64,000 nt of DNA from DMER64 sp964554535 (GCA_964554535.1 CAZKPB010000002.1:155539-219538), one strand, 5' to 3'; counted from the first letter of the stretch, positions 1 through 8,170 are shown. Made by a program: numbers and translations. The notes: a model not told the origin generated them from the sequence alone.

Positions 1-1
1 A

Positions 2-619
2 AACTGGGAAAAGGCCGAGGCCGCCATTATTGAATCGGCTGCCGAGAAGGGTCTGAATACCGTAGTGGAATACGGGGAAGCCGCATTCTACGGTCCCAAA
101 CTGGACTTTATGGTAAAAGACGCCATTGGCCGCAAATGGCAACTGGGTACCATTCAGGTGGACTACAACCTTCCCGAACGTTTTGAACTGGAATACATCG
201 GTGCTGACGACAAGCGTTACCGCCCGGTAATGATTCACCGCGCGCCCTTTGGTTCCATGGAACGTTTTGTGGCGGTTTTGCTTGAACATACGGGTGGTAA
301 ATTCCCCTTGTGGCTGGCTCCGGAACAGGTTATGGTATTGCCTATCAGTGGAAAATTCAACGATTTTGCAAAAAAAGTTTGTGATTTCCTGAATAATTCC
401 GACCTTCGCGCCTCGCTTGACGACAGAAACGAGACTGTGGGCAAGCGCATTAGAGAGAACGAGTTAAAGCGGATTCCGTATCTGGTAATTGTAGGAGAGA
501 AGGAGGAATCTACTAACTCTGTATCTGTACGTAAGCAGGGTGGAGAAGACAAAGGCTCCATGAGTCTGGAAGATTTTGTTACTATGCTGCATACAGAAGT
601 AAAGAATTTAATTAACTAA
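2..619 (+). CDS. thrS: threonyl-tRNA synthetase, C-terminal part (cut by window start)
   Basis: This is the 3' part of the gene that charges tRNA-Thr in the cytoplasm. The frame is open from base 2 and reads through the last third of the class II catalytic core (YGEAAFYGPKLDF, then IQVDYNLPERFELEY and HRAPFGSMERF, the motif 3 region). It ends with the HGTP-type anticodon-binding domain (from about WLAPEQVMVLPIS to the stop). About 205 codons are visible; the TGS, editing and early core domains lie upstream of the window. infC follows after 20 nt, and thrS-infC-rpmI-rplT is a very common bacterial order, which supports the call. The frame is intact. Confidence 0.97.
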   Translation, partial: NWEKAEAAIIESAAEKGLNTVVEYGEAAFYGPKLDFMVKDAIGRKWQLGTIQVDYNLPERFELEYIGADDKRYRPVMIHRAPFGSMERFVAVLLEHTGGKFPLWLAPEQVMVLPISGKFNDFAKKVCDFLNNSDLRASLDDRNETVGKRIRENELKRIPYLVIVGEKEESTNSVSVRKQGGEDKGSMSLEDFVTMLHTEVKNLIN

Positions 620-624
620 AAAAT

Positions 625-642
625 AGGAGGAAACAGACTATC
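625..642 (+). promoter_or_regulatory. Shine-Dalgarno plus AUC start codon of infC
   Basis: AGGAGG at 625-630 is followed by a 9-nt spacer and ATC at 640-642, which opens the IF3 frame. No ATG, GTG or TTG lies between the thrS stop and the region of the N-terminal domain needed for IF3. Rare AUU/AUC starts are how IF3 autoregulates its own synthesis in other bacteria. A strong Shine-Dalgarno stands out in Bacteroidota, where most genes lack one. Confidence 0.7.
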
Positions 643-1254
643 GCAACACCTTACAGACCGCGTCCCGCTGGTCCGCCCCAGAGAAAACCGAACAACAATA
701 ACAACAGGGGCAGAAATTTTAATCACGCACCGCAGGAAGACGGTGCCCGCATTAATAGGGAAATAACTTCGCCTAACGTACGTGTTGTGGGCGAGAACGT
801 GGAGAAACAAGGCGTATATTCCATAGCGGAAGCCATAAAGATGGCGGAAGCCTTGGAATTGGATTTGGTAGAAATTTCGCCTCAGGCAGACCCGCCCGTG
901 TGCAAAATTATTGACTATCAGAAGTTTTTGTACCAGAAGAGAAAGAAAGCCAAAGAAATGAAGGCCAATGCCTCAAAAGTGGTGGTGAAGGAGATTCGTT
1001 TTGGTCCAAATACAGATGAGCACGACTACCAGTTTAAGTTAAAGCACGCGATAGAGTTTTTGCAGGATGGATCAAAAGTCAAGTCATATGTTTTTTTCAG
1101 GGGCCGTTCCATTGTATTCTCTGAACAAGGTGAGAAGTTATTGCTGAGGTTTGCGGTGGATTTGGAAGAGTACGGGAAAGCCGAGCAAATGCCCAAACTG
1201 GAAGGAAAGCGTATGATAATGATGCTTGCTCCGCTGCCCAAAAAGAAAAATTAA
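640..1254 (+). CDS. infC: translation initiation factor IF-3
   Basis: IF3 binds the 30S subunit, prevents premature 50S joining and checks the start codon. The conserved body is clear: ALELDLVEISPQADPPVCKI, KEIRFGPNTDEHDYQFKLKH, VYVFFRGRS-like and LEGKRMIMMLAP. Starting at the first standard codon (GTG at 787) would remove the RINREI...VRVVGENV segment at the start of the N-terminal domain. Reading upstream from ATC 640 restores it and gives 204 residues. The extra N-terminus is a basic, Pro/Asn-rich tail (RPRPAGPPQRKPNNNNNRGR). The ATC choice rests on the Shine-Dalgarno at 625-630 and on the absence of any alternative start. Co-transcription with thrS, rpmI and rplT is likely. Confidence 0.93.
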   Translation: MATPYRPRPAGPPQRKPNNNNNRGRNFNHAPQEDGARINREITSPNVRVVGENVEKQGVYSIAEAIKMAEALELDLVEISPQADPPVCKIIDYQKFLYQKRKKAKEMKANASKVVVKEIRFGPNTDEHDYQFKLKHAIEFLQDGSKVKSYVFFRGRSIVFSEQGEKLLLRFAVDLEEYGKAEQMPKLEGKRMIMMLAPLPKKKN

Positions 1255-1278
1255 CTAACCAATAAATATAGTATTAAT

Positions 1279-1473
1279 ATGCCAAAAATGAAGACCAATT
1301 CCGGAGCTAAAAAACGCTTCACGTTGACCGGAACCGGAAAAGTTAAGCGGAAACACGCTTACCACAGTCACATTCTGACAAAAAAAACAACCAAGCGGAA
1401 ACGCAATCTGGCTTACTCTGCCACTGTGCACAAAGCCGATGAAAAGCGTATCAAGGCATTGATTTGTGCCTAA
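1279..1473 (+). CDS. rpmI: 50S ribosomal protein bL35
   Basis: Small basic protein of 64 residues beginning MPKMKTNSGAKKRFTLTGTGK and containing KRKHAYHSHILTKKTTKRKRNL, the standard L35 signature at the normal length. It lies 24 nt after infC and 82 nt before rplT in the conserved infC-rpmI-rplT order. L35 is a late-assembling large-subunit protein. Confidence 0.97.
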   Translation: MPKMKTNSGAKKRFTLTGTGKVKRKHAYHSHILTKKTTKRKRNLAYSATVHKADEKRIKALICA

Positions 1474-1518
1474 GCTTACAATTTATTAACCAGGTTGCCC
1501 AGCAGAAAAAGTTTCTCT

Positions 1519-1563
1519 ATGGAGGAGAGCGCTGACAGCCGCAAAACAAAAAATTATGCCTAG
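1519..1563 (+). other. possible 14-codon leader ORF overlapping the rplT start
   Basis: ATG at 1519 opens MEESADSRKTKNYA and stops with TAG at 1561-1563, overlapping the rplT start codon (1556) in another frame. Such an overlap could couple translation of L20 to a leader. A 14-codon ORF can arise by chance and nothing else supports it. Confidence 0.2.
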
Positions 1564-1900
1564 ATCGGTAAATGCCGTTGCCTCAAGAGCACGGCGCAAA
1601 AAAATTCTGAAACAGACCAAGGGTAACTTTTTAGCCCGCAGGAATGTTTGGACCGTTGCCAAAAACACGTATGAAAAGGGTTTGACCTATGCATACCGTG
1701 ACCGCAAGAACAAGAAACGCACTTTCCGTGCCCTTTGGATTCAGCGTATCAATGCCGCTGCCCGTATGCACGGTATGACTTATTCCCAGTTTATGGGTAA
1801 AGTCTCCAAAGCCAACGTAGGCCTTAACCGCAAGGTGCTGGCTGACCTGGCCATGAACAACCCGCAAGCTTTTGAAGCCATTCTCAATTCCGTTAAATAA
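1556..1900 (+). CDS. rplT: 50S ribosomal protein bL20
   Basis: Protein of 114 residues starting MPRSVNAVASRARRKKILKQTKGN, with the long basic N-terminal helix and the C-terminal globular part (YSQFMGKVSKANVGLNRKVLADLA). Length and sequence are typical of L20, a primary assembly protein of the large subunit. In several bacteria L20 represses its own operon by binding the mRNA ahead of rpmI or rplT. The 82-nt gap before this gene could hold such a site, but I see no clear mimic of 23S rRNA. A strong terminator follows. Confidence 0.97.
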   Translation: MPRSVNAVASRARRKKILKQTKGNFLARRNVWTVAKNTYEKGLTYAYRDRKNKKRTFRALWIQRINAAARMHGMTYSQFMGKVSKANVGLNRKVLADLAMNNPQAFEAILNSVK

Positions 1901-1928
1901 CCCCGGACTTGACAACAATATAAAAAGA

Positions 1929-1960
1929 GAGGCCGGCCGTATATTGGCCGGCTTTCTTTT
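1929..1960 (+). terminator. Rho-independent terminator of the infC-rpmI-rplT operon
   Basis: A perfect GC-rich stem, GCCGGCC (1932-1938) with GGCCGGC (1946-1952), has a 7-nt loop, extends by A-T/G-T pairs on the outside and is followed by a T-rich tract. Confidence 0.9.
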
Positions 1961-2025
1961 TTATCTTTCTTGCATCAAAGGGAATTTTTTTTGAATCTTT
2001 ACACTGAATTAAAATTTTAACACAT

Positions 2026-2166
2026 ATGATATCAATTTTAGCTATTGACTGGACCTCTTTATGGAATTCAATTACGGCTCTTTTTGCCAATGCAGACTTT
2101 TTGAAAGCCATTTCCACCGTGTTTAATTATCTGGTAACACTTTTTACCAGTTTATTCGGAGCATAG
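2026..2166 (+). CDS. hydrophobic small protein, 46 residues
   Basis: ATG at 2026 opens a 46-codon frame (MISILAIDWTSLWNSITALF..., ending LVTLFTSLFGA) whose TAG stop overlaps the GTG start of the next gene by one base (TAGTG). The peptide is rich in Leu/Phe/Ile with two Trp and only one Lys, and looks like one amphipathic or membrane helix pair (repeated L-F-x-x-L-F spacing). I do not recognise a family. The tight overlap suggests translational coupling with the lipoprotein and lepB downstream. It could be a membrane peptide, or a leader ORF that sets translation of the next gene. Its existence as a protein is inferred only from the frame and its junction. Confidence 0.5.
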   Translation: MISILAIDWTSLWNSITALFANADFLKAISTVFNYLVTLFTSLFGA

Positions 2167-2570
2167 TGAGACGCTTTTTGAATTATTTACCGGCGGTATT
2201 GGCGTTAACACTGATGCTGACCGGTTGTCTTGGTATAGAACCCGGGACAGATATGCACCAATTCTCTTGCGCCGTGTGTGATACTTTGGGTGATCCCATT
2301 AGGGGCATAGAGCTTTCGGTAGATAGTCGTACCCTAGCCGCTTGGGATAAGCCCGGAACCATCTTGAGTGAAATCACATCGGCTTCCGGTAAAATAGAAT
2401 ATTCCTTTGCGGAGATTACGGAATCCAAGGTTTATATTTTTACGGCCAGAGATATCAATCCTCTGGAATACGGTGCTTACAAGGACCGTAGCGATACCTT
2501 GATCATGTATTTCAATGCGGGGAGTGAGTTATCGCTTAACTTGACGTTCTGTCTGGAAAACGCGGAATAA
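2166..2570 (+). CDS. small predicted lipoprotein
   Basis: 134 residues starting at GTG, which overlaps the previous stop. The N-terminus is a lipoprotein signal peptide ending LMLTGC, so the mature protein should be lipid-anchored at Cys21. The rest resembles a compact beta-sandwich of the carboxypeptidase-regulatory/transthyretin type: CDTLGDPIRGIELSVDSR, then ASGKIEYSF, the usual pattern of a domain that starts with a modifiable property and asks for a default value. It recalls a Bacteroidota lipoprotein family associated with radical-SAM genes, but no radical-SAM gene is nearby. lepB starts directly after its stop with no gap. Function unknown. Confidence 0.7.
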   Translation: MRRFLNYLPAVLALTLMLTGCLGIEPGTDMHQFSCAVCDTLGDPIRGIELSVDSRTLAAWDKPGTILSEITSASGKIEYSFAEITESKVYIFTARDINPLEYGAYKDRSDTLIMYFNAGSELSLNLTFCLENAE

Positions 2571-3926
2571 ATGGAAATAAGAAACATTTTTGGCAGCCGC
2601 TGGTTCAAATTTGCCGTGGTGGCGCTGTGTTACCTGTTGTGGGTTATCTGGCTGGGCAACTACTGGTGGTTGCTGGGCCTGATAGTGATTTTTGACCTGT
2701 ATATTTCCAAGAAAGTCAAATGGGCTTTCTGGAAAAAACGATATAAAGCGGGAGAAAAACGCAATACGGCTCTGGATTGGCTGGATGCACTCATTTTTGC
2801 TTTGGTGGCCGCCACTTTTGTGAAATATTTCTTTTTTGAAGCCTATATGATTCCCACCTCGTCAATGGAAAATACACTGATGACAGGCGACTATTTGTTT
2901 GTGGACAAACTGAAGTACGGTCCCAAACGTCCGCAGCAGCCGCTTACAATTCCGTTGACCCACAACGTGTTTTTGGGGAGGGAATCCTACTCGCAACTGA
3001 TTACTAATCCCTATCGTCGTTTGGCAGGCTTTTCCAAGGTAAAACGCAATGACGTGGTGGTGTTCAATTTCCCTCACGGTGATACCATACTGGCGGCTTA
3101 TCCCGTGGACGACTATTACACGCACGTGCGTCTGAGTGGCAGGCAGTCCACACTGGACAACTACGGTCCCGTAAAAGTCAGACCGGCCGGCAAGGAAGAC
3201 AATTATGTAAAGCGTTGTGTAGCCCTTCCCGGAGATACGTTGCATGTGAAGGACGGTAGGGTGTATGTCAACGGGGAGGCGCAACCGTATTTCAAAGGGG
3301 TGCGCAACACGTATACCGTGGTAACGGACGGACAGGGTATCAATCAGCTGATTTTGGACAAATACGGAATTTCTTCGGCCGAGGTCTATTTTGATGCCGC
3401 ATTGCCGGGTTATACTTCCTTACCCATGAATGCAGAAACAGCCGAAGAACTCGCCACGCTGCATAATGTGGTTTCCGTACAGCAAAACATTGACGTGTTC
3501 CCGGCGGATTATCCCGACTCTCCGCTGATGCTGTTTCCCTTCCAGATTTCCGACGCCTATCCCTGGACAAGGGACAACTACGGCCCGCTCTGGATTCCCG
3601 CTAAAGGCAGCCGAGTGGCCCTCACATTGACCAATCTGCCGTTGTACCGTCGTATTATTGAAGCGTACGAGAAACACACTCTGGAAGTAAAAGGCGATGA
3701 AATCCGTATTGACGGACAAGTCACCACCGAATACACCTTTGCCCAGGATTATTATTTCATGATGGGTGACAACCGCCACAATTCGCTGGATTCGCGTTAC
3801 TGGGGCTTTGTGCCGGAAGACCGAATCGTGGGTACTCCTTCATTGGTATGGTTCTCGTTGGACAAGTATAAAAGTTTTCCCAAAAACATCCGCTGGAATC
3901 GCATCTTTAAGATGAAGTTTAAATAA
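2571..3926 (+). CDS. lepB: signal peptidase I
   Basis: Membrane serine protease (family S26) that removes signal peptides from exported proteins. The N-terminus holds hydrophobic segments (about residues 13-45 and 75-95). The nucleophile is Ser98 in the motif IPTSSMENT, the general base is Lys214 in YVKRCVALPGDTL, and the C-terminal box GDNRHNSLDSRYWGFVPE is intact. At 451 residues it is longer than E. coli LepB, with a large insertion between the Lys box and the GDN box (about 235-400), as is usual in Bacteroidota. The start codon directly follows the stop of the lipoprotein gene, so these two are almost certainly co-translated. Confidence 0.95.
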   Translation: MEIRNIFGSRWFKFAVVALCYLLWVIWLGNYWWLLGLIVIFDLYISKKVKWAFWKKRYKAGEKRNTALDWLDALIFALVAATFVKYFFFEAYMIPTSSMENTLMTGDYLFVDKLKYGPKRPQQPLTIPLTHNVFLGRESYSQLITNPYRRLAGFSKVKRNDVVVFNFPHGDTILAAYPVDDYYTHVRLSGRQSTLDNYGPVKVRPAGKEDNYVKRCVALPGDTLHVKDGRVYVNGEAQPYFKGVRNTYTVVTDGQGINQLILDKYGISSAEVYFDAALPGYTSLPMNAETAEELATLHNVVSVQQNIDVFPADYPDSPLMLFPFQISDAYPWTRDNYGPLWIPAKGSRVALTLTNLPLYRRIIEAYEKHTLEVKGDEIRIDGQVTTEYTFAQDYYFMMGDNRHNSLDSRYWGFVPEDRIVGTPSLVWFSLDKYKSFPKNIRWNRIFKMKFK

Positions 3927-3930
3927 ATAT

Positions 3931-3961
3931 TTTGGTATTAAGAAAAAAATAGTGATATTTG
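3931..3961 (+). promoter_or_regulatory. promoter of rpmB-rpmG-DUF4295
   Basis: TTTG at 3931-3934, a 19-nt spacer, then GATATTTG at 3954-3961, one mismatch from the Bacteroides -7 consensus TAnnTTTG. The spacing fits the -33/-7 arrangement, leaving a leader of about 35 nt before rpmB. Confidence 0.55.
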
Positions 3962-4003
3962 CAGCCCCTAAAAAAACGCATAAATCTCAAAAATATAGAT
4001 ACA

Positions 4004-4246
4004 ATGGCACGAGTATGTCAAGTTACCGGAAAGAAAAGAATGGTTGGGAATAACGTATCTCACTCTAGACGTCGCACCAAACGTGAGTTTGCTCCCAATT
4101 TGAAAAACAAACGTTTCTGGTCAGAAGAAGAAGGACGTTTTATTACGTTAAAAGTTTCCGCTGCGGGTATCCGCACCATAAATAAAAATGGCCTTGCCGC
4201 CACTTTGAAAGAAGCGCGCGCCAAAGGTTTGATTGATGTAGTATAA
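4004..4246 (+). CDS. rpmB: 50S ribosomal protein bL28
   Basis: MARVCQVTGKKRMVGNNVSHSRRRTKR is the L28 N-terminus. The protein has 80 residues from ATG 4004 and ends GIRTINKNGLAATLKEARAKGLIDVV. The frame is open 15 codons further up, but the upstream part overlaps the promoter region and does not belong to L28. It heads a three-gene ribosomal operon (gap 11 nt to rpmG). The Cys at residue 5 lacks the paired Cys residues of zinc-binding L28 forms. Confidence 0.96.
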   Translation: MARVCQVTGKKRMVGNNVSHSRRRTKREFAPNLKNKRFWSEEEGRFITLKVSAAGIRTINKNGLAATLKEARAKGLIDVV

Positions 4247-4257
4247 TTTTACGAGTC

Positions 4258-4440
4258 ATGGCAAAAAAGGATAACAGAGTACAGGTCATTTTAGAGTGTA
4301 CCGAACAGAAAGACAGCGGTGTTCCGGGAATGTCCCGTTACATCACCACCAAGAACAAGAAAAACACCACACAACGTCTTGAACGGAAAAAATACAATCC
4401 TTTCCTCAAGAAGGTGACTGTTCACAGGGAAATAAAATAG
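4258..4440 (+). CDS. rpmG: 50S ribosomal protein bL33
   Basis: 60 residues, MAKKDNRVQVILECTEQKDSG...RYITTKNKKNTTQRLERKKYNPFLKK. This is the L33 signature at usual length, in the zinc-free form (no CxxC pairs). It sits between rpmB and the DUF4295 gene, an arrangement typical of Bacteroidota. Confidence 0.96.
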   Translation: MAKKDNRVQVILECTEQKDSGVPGMSRYITTKNKKNTTQRLERKKYNPFLKKVTVHREIK

Positions 4441-4464
4441 TTTAACCAGTAAAGATATACAGCT

Positions 4465-4623
4465 ATGGCAAAAAAAGCGGTTGCAACCTTGCATGATAAA
4501 GCAGCTACCAAAGGCAGTGTTAAATGTATCCGTATGACCCGCTCGGGTCGCACCGGTGCCTATGTGTTCAAAGAAGGCATTGTTCCCTCGGATAAGGGAA
4601 AAGAATTTTTTGAAGGCAAATAG
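4465..4623 (+). CDS. DUF4295 protein (bL38-type ribosomal protein)
   Basis: A 52-residue basic protein, MAKKAVATLHDKAATKGSVK...RSGRTGAYVFKEGIVPSDKGKEFF. This is the small DUF4295 family that follows rpmG across Bacteroidota. From memory, the family was seen as an extra large-subunit protein (bL38) in the Flavobacterium johnsoniae ribosome structure; that link is recalled, not shown here. The gene starts 24 nt after rpmG and ends just before a strong terminator, so it is the last gene of the ribosomal operon. Confidence 0.88.
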   Translation: MAKKAVATLHDKAATKGSVKCIRMTRSGRTGAYVFKEGIVPSDKGKEFFEGK

Positions 4624-4651
4624 AGAGCCTTTTGAGTTTTGAGTTAATAGG

Positions 4652-4683
4652 AGAGGGTGACTTTCAGTTACCCTCTTTTTTTG
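4652..4683 (+). terminator. terminator of rpmB-rpmG-DUF4295
   Basis: Ten-pair stem 4652-4661 with 4667-4676 (AGAGGGT with ACCCTCT at its base, one G-T pair), a 5-nt loop, then a run of seven to eight T. Confidence 0.9.
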
Positions 4684-4691
4684 TACATTTG
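4684..4691 (+). promoter_or_regulatory. -7 box of ftsY
   Basis: TACATTTG fits TAnnTTTG exactly, lies directly after the preceding terminator and 26 nt before the ftsY ATG. I see no good TTTG at the -33 distance. Confidence 0.5.
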
Positions 4692-4717
4692 CATTCTTTG
4701 AGAAAAAGTTACGCCTT

Positions 4718-5638
4718 ATGAGTAAAGATGTGTTGAATAAAGGTCTGGAAAAAACCAAAATCGGTCTTTTCGGGCGCCTGGCCCGGGCCGTTATGGGGCG
4801 TTCCCGTGTGGACGATCAGGTGCTGGACAATCTGGAAGAGGCCCTCATTGCTTCTGATGTGGGTGTGGACACCACTTTGAAAATCATTGAACGCATTGAA
4901 GAAAGAGTGGCTCGTGACAAGTATATGAACACGGACGAGTTGAACCGCTACCTCAGAGAAGAAATAGAAGGTCTGCTGCAGGAAAACAAAGCCACCAATC
5001 AAGTGATTCCCTTTGATTTTTCCAAAAAACCTTTTGTGGTGTTGGTGGTGGGGGTCAACGGAGTGGGCAAGACTACTACTATTGGCAAACTGGCTGCCCA
5101 ACTGAAAGCGGCCGGTAAAAAGGTGATGCTTGGGGCGGCCGATACTTTCCGTGCCGCAGCGGTGGACCAGTTGACCATCTGGAGCGAGCGGGCCGATGTC
5201 CCCATTGTGAAGCAGCCTATGGGCAGCGATCCAGCCGCAGTGGCTTACGATGCACTTGCCTCGGCCATGGCAAGGGATATGGACGTGCTGTTGATTGATA
5301 CGGCAGGGCGGTTGCACAATAAGGTGAATTTGATGAATGAACTGGGCAAGATAAGGAACGTGCTGCAAAAGCTGATTCCGGACGCGCCGCATGAAGTGCT
5401 GCTGGTGCTGGACGGCTCTACCGGCCAGAATGCGTTTCAGCAGGCCAGGGAATTTACCAAGGCGACGCAGGTTACGGCACTGGCGGTCACCAAACTGGAC
5501 GGGACGGCCAAGGGAGGGGTGGTGATAGGCATAAGTGATGCTTTTCAGATTCCCGTGAAGTTCATAGGGCTGGGAGAGGGGATTGATGATTTGCAAGTGT
5601 TTGACAAAAAGGCGTTTGTGGCCTCTTTATTTGAATAA
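4718..5638 (+). CDS. ftsY: signal recognition particle receptor FtsY
   Basis: SRP-type GTPase that docks ribosome-SRP complexes at the inner membrane. 306 residues: an N-domain helical bundle (about 1-95), then the G domain with GVNGVGKTTT (P-loop), GAADTFRAAAVDQL, LLIDTAGR, LVLDGSTGQNA, TKLDGTAKGG and the closing GLGEGIDDLQVFD. The acidic N-terminal A domain of enterobacterial FtsY is absent, as in many Bacteroidota. It lies alone behind its own promoter box, with pheT 25 nt downstream, so both may share a transcript. Confidence 0.96.
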   Translation: MSKDVLNKGLEKTKIGLFGRLARAVMGRSRVDDQVLDNLEEALIASDVGVDTTLKIIERIEERVARDKYMNTDELNRYLREEIEGLLQENKATNQVIPFDFSKKPFVVLVVGVNGVGKTTTIGKLAAQLKAAGKKVMLGAADTFRAAAVDQLTIWSERADVPIVKQPMGSDPAAVAYDALASAMARDMDVLLIDTAGRLHNKVNLMNELGKIRNVLQKLIPDAPHEVLLVLDGSTGQNAFQQAREFTKATQVTALAVTKLDGTAKGGVVIGISDAFQIPVKFIGLGEGIDDLQVFDKKAFVASLFE

Positions 5639-5663
5639 TTTTTGACTGAAAGATAGAACTGTA

Positions 5664-8144
5664 ATGACTATTTCTTTTAATTGGCTTAAAGACTATCTGC
5701 CTATGGACATGACCGCCGAGCAGGTAGCAAAAGTATTGACCGACATTGGGCTGGAAGTGGAAGGGATGGAAACGGCGGAAGCCGTCCCGGGAGGTTTGGC
5801 GGGTGTGGTGACGGCAAAAGTGCTTACTTGCGTGCCCCATCCCAACTCGGACCACCTGCATATTACCACCGTGGATGCCGGCACAGAAGCACCGCTGCAG
5901 ATTGTTTGCGGAGCTCCCAATGTGGCAGCCGGGCAGAAAGTGCTGCTGGCCACCATAGGTACCACACTGACGTTTTCCAACGGAGAACAGGTGAAAATAA
6001 AGAAGGGGAAAATCCGCGGAGAGGAATCTTTGGGAATGATCTGTGCCGAGGATGAACTGGGTATCGGTGCGTCGCACGAGGGCATTATGGTACTGCCCGA
6101 GGATACTCCGGTGGGTATGGCGGCAAAGGACTACCTGCATCTGTCTTCCGATACGGTTTTTGAAATCGGACTGACCCCTAACAGGGTCGATGCCGCCTCA
6201 TACATAGGGGTGGCGCGTGATCTGGTGGCATGGTTTGCCTCGCAAGGTAAGCAGGTGAAGTTACAGTGGCCTTCCGTGGAGGCTTTCCGGGAAAATCCTT
6301 CGGCCGATGCCGACGCCGTAAAGGTGACCGTGCTGGCTCCTCAGGCGGCGATGCGTTACAGCGGGATATCGCTCAGCGGACTTAAAGTGGGACCCTCGCC
6401 CGACTGGATGCAGGAAAAACTGCGAGCCGTGGGATTACGTCCCATCAACAACGTGGTGGATATTACCAATTTTGTGCTCATGGAAACGGGACAACCGCTG
6501 CACGCGTTTGACCGTGCCAAAATTACGGGTAACCAGGTAGTGGTGCGTATGGCCAATGAAGGAGAGAAATTTGTGACGCTTGACCAAGTGGAGCGTACGC
6601 TTACCGCTCAGGATTTGATGATATGCAACGCGCAGGAACCCATGTGCATGGCGGGCGTGTTTGGAGGCGCAAAGAGCGGGGTTACGGAACAGACTACGGA
6701 TGTGTTTGTAGAATCGGCTTATTTCCACCCCGTTTTCATCCGTAAAACGTCCAAACGACACGGGCTGAAGACGGATGCCAGTTTCCGCTACGAACGCGGT
6801 GCTGACCCCAATATTACCCTTTATGCCTTGAAACGGGCGGTGTTGCTTATGCAGGAATTCTGCGGTGCCCGTGTGGAAGGCAATATAGTGGATCAGTATC
6901 CCGCACCGGTGCAAAACGTGAAAGTGGATTTGAACTATGACAGGATGTTTGCCCTGATGGGTAAAAACATCGGAAGGGATACGGTGGATGCCATTGTAAG
7001 GGCACTGGAAATGAATATCTGCGGCAAGGATGACAAGGGTCTTACCGTTGAAGTGCCCGCGTATCGCGTGGATGTGCAGCGTGAGTGTGATGTGGTGGAA
7101 GATGTGTTGCGCATCTATGGATACAACAATATTGAAATTCCCCTGCAGGTGCGCTCGTCCGTGTCACCGGCAGAGAAACCCAACGAGGACCAGGTGAAGC
7201 ATACGGTGGCCAACCGGCTTGCCGCTCAGGGATGGCGTGAAATCATGTGCAATTCACTGACCAAGGCCGATTTTTATGCTTCTTTGGATACCTTTAAGTC
7301 CGAGGACCTGGTGCGTCTGTTGAACCCGTTGAGCAGTGACCTTAACGCCATGCGGCAGACCTTACTCTTTGGCGGACTGGAAACCATTGCTTACAATATA
7401 AACCGTCAGCAGTATGACCTGCGGTTTTTTGAACAAGGCAACGTGTACAGGTACAACAGTAAGGCCGACACACAGGAGAACGCACAGGAAGGCCACAGCC
7501 TCAGAGCCTACAAGGAAGCTCCCCGGCTGGCGTTGTTTGCCACCGGAGCCGACAAGCCGCAAAACTGGCATACACCGGCTGCCGCGGTGGACTTCTTCTT
7601 TTTGAAATCTTATGTGGAACAGTTGTTCGCGGCATATGGCCAGGATTTGTACCAGATGGATTTTCAGGAAGCTCCCTCCGATTTGTATGAAGAAGGCATT
7701 TCCTATGTTTGCCGAGGCAAACTGTTGGCCACAGTGGGCAGAGTGTCCAAAAAGTGCTGTGCGTTGTTTGATATCAGGCAAAAGGTATATGCTGCAGAAA
7801 TTTGCTGGGACGTGTTCTTTGGCCTCATAAAGACGCATAAGGTGCATTATGAGGAAATGCCCAGATTTCCTGAAGTGCGCCGCGATCTGGCTCTTGTAGT
7901 GGACAGGGGAGTGGCTTATGCCACGTTGCGTGCCATTGCCTTCAAAACCGAGAAACGGCTCTTGAAACGGGTGCAGCTCTTTGATGTGTATACCGGAATC
8001 AAATTGCCTTCCGGCAAGAAACAATATGCGTTGAGTTTTGTGCTGCAGGATGCGGAGAAAACGCTGACAGACGCCTATGTGGAACAAACAATGAGCAAAC
8101 TGCTGGAGGCATTCCGCAGGGAAACTGGTGCGGAGTTGCGCTAG
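5664..8144 (+). CDS. pheT: phenylalanyl-tRNA synthetase beta chain
   Basis: 826 residues, full length. Domains in order: an OB-fold tRNA-binding domain (about 40-155, VVTAKVLTCVPHPNSDHLHI), B3/B4 domain (about 215-390, including DITNFVLMETGQPLHAFD and KTDASFRYERGADP), B5 (about 410-480), the catalytic-like core (about 490-700), and the C-terminal anticodon-binding FDX-ACB fold (FPEVRRDLALVVDRGVAYATL to the end). The alpha subunit is not next to it. It works in the cytoplasm as an alpha2beta2 enzyme. A strong bidirectional terminator closes the gene. Confidence 0.97.
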   Translation: MTISFNWLKDYLPMDMTAEQVAKVLTDIGLEVEGMETAEAVPGGLAGVVTAKVLTCVPHPNSDHLHITTVDAGTEAPLQIVCGAPNVAAGQKVLLATIGTTLTFSNGEQVKIKKGKIRGEESLGMICAEDELGIGASHEGIMVLPEDTPVGMAAKDYLHLSSDTVFEIGLTPNRVDAASYIGVARDLVAWFASQGKQVKLQWPSVEAFRENPSADADAVKVTVLAPQAAMRYSGISLSGLKVGPSPDWMQEKLRAVGLRPINNVVDITNFVLMETGQPLHAFDRAKITGNQVVVRMANEGEKFVTLDQVERTLTAQDLMICNAQEPMCMAGVFGGAKSGVTEQTTDVFVESAYFHPVFIRKTSKRHGLKTDASFRYERGADPNITLYALKRAVLLMQEFCGARVEGNIVDQYPAPVQNVKVDLNYDRMFALMGKNIGRDTVDAIVRALEMNICGKDDKGLTVEVPAYRVDVQRECDVVEDVLRIYGYNNIEIPLQVRSSVSPAEKPNEDQVKHTVANRLAAQGWREIMCNSLTKADFYASLDTFKSEDLVRLLNPLSSDLNAMRQTLLFGGLETIAYNINRQQYDLRFFEQGNVYRYNSKADTQENAQEGHSLRAYKEAPRLALFATGADKPQNWHTPAAAVDFFFLKSYVEQLFAAYGQDLYQMDFQEAPSDLYEEGISYVCRGKLLATVGRVSKKCCALFDIRQKVYAAEICWDVFFGLIKTHKVHYEEMPRFPEVRRDLALVVDRGVAYATLRAIAFKTEKRLLKRVQLFDVYTGIKLPSGKKQYALSFVLQDAEKTLTDAYVEQTMSKLLEAFRRETGAELR

Positions 8145-8170
8145 TTTTTCCTTTTGACGGAAAGGATATA

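Noticed and set aside
4709..5596. 295-codon minus-strand frame opposite ftsY
   Set aside because: Shadow of ftsY. The peptide is His/Arg-rich with no domain pattern.
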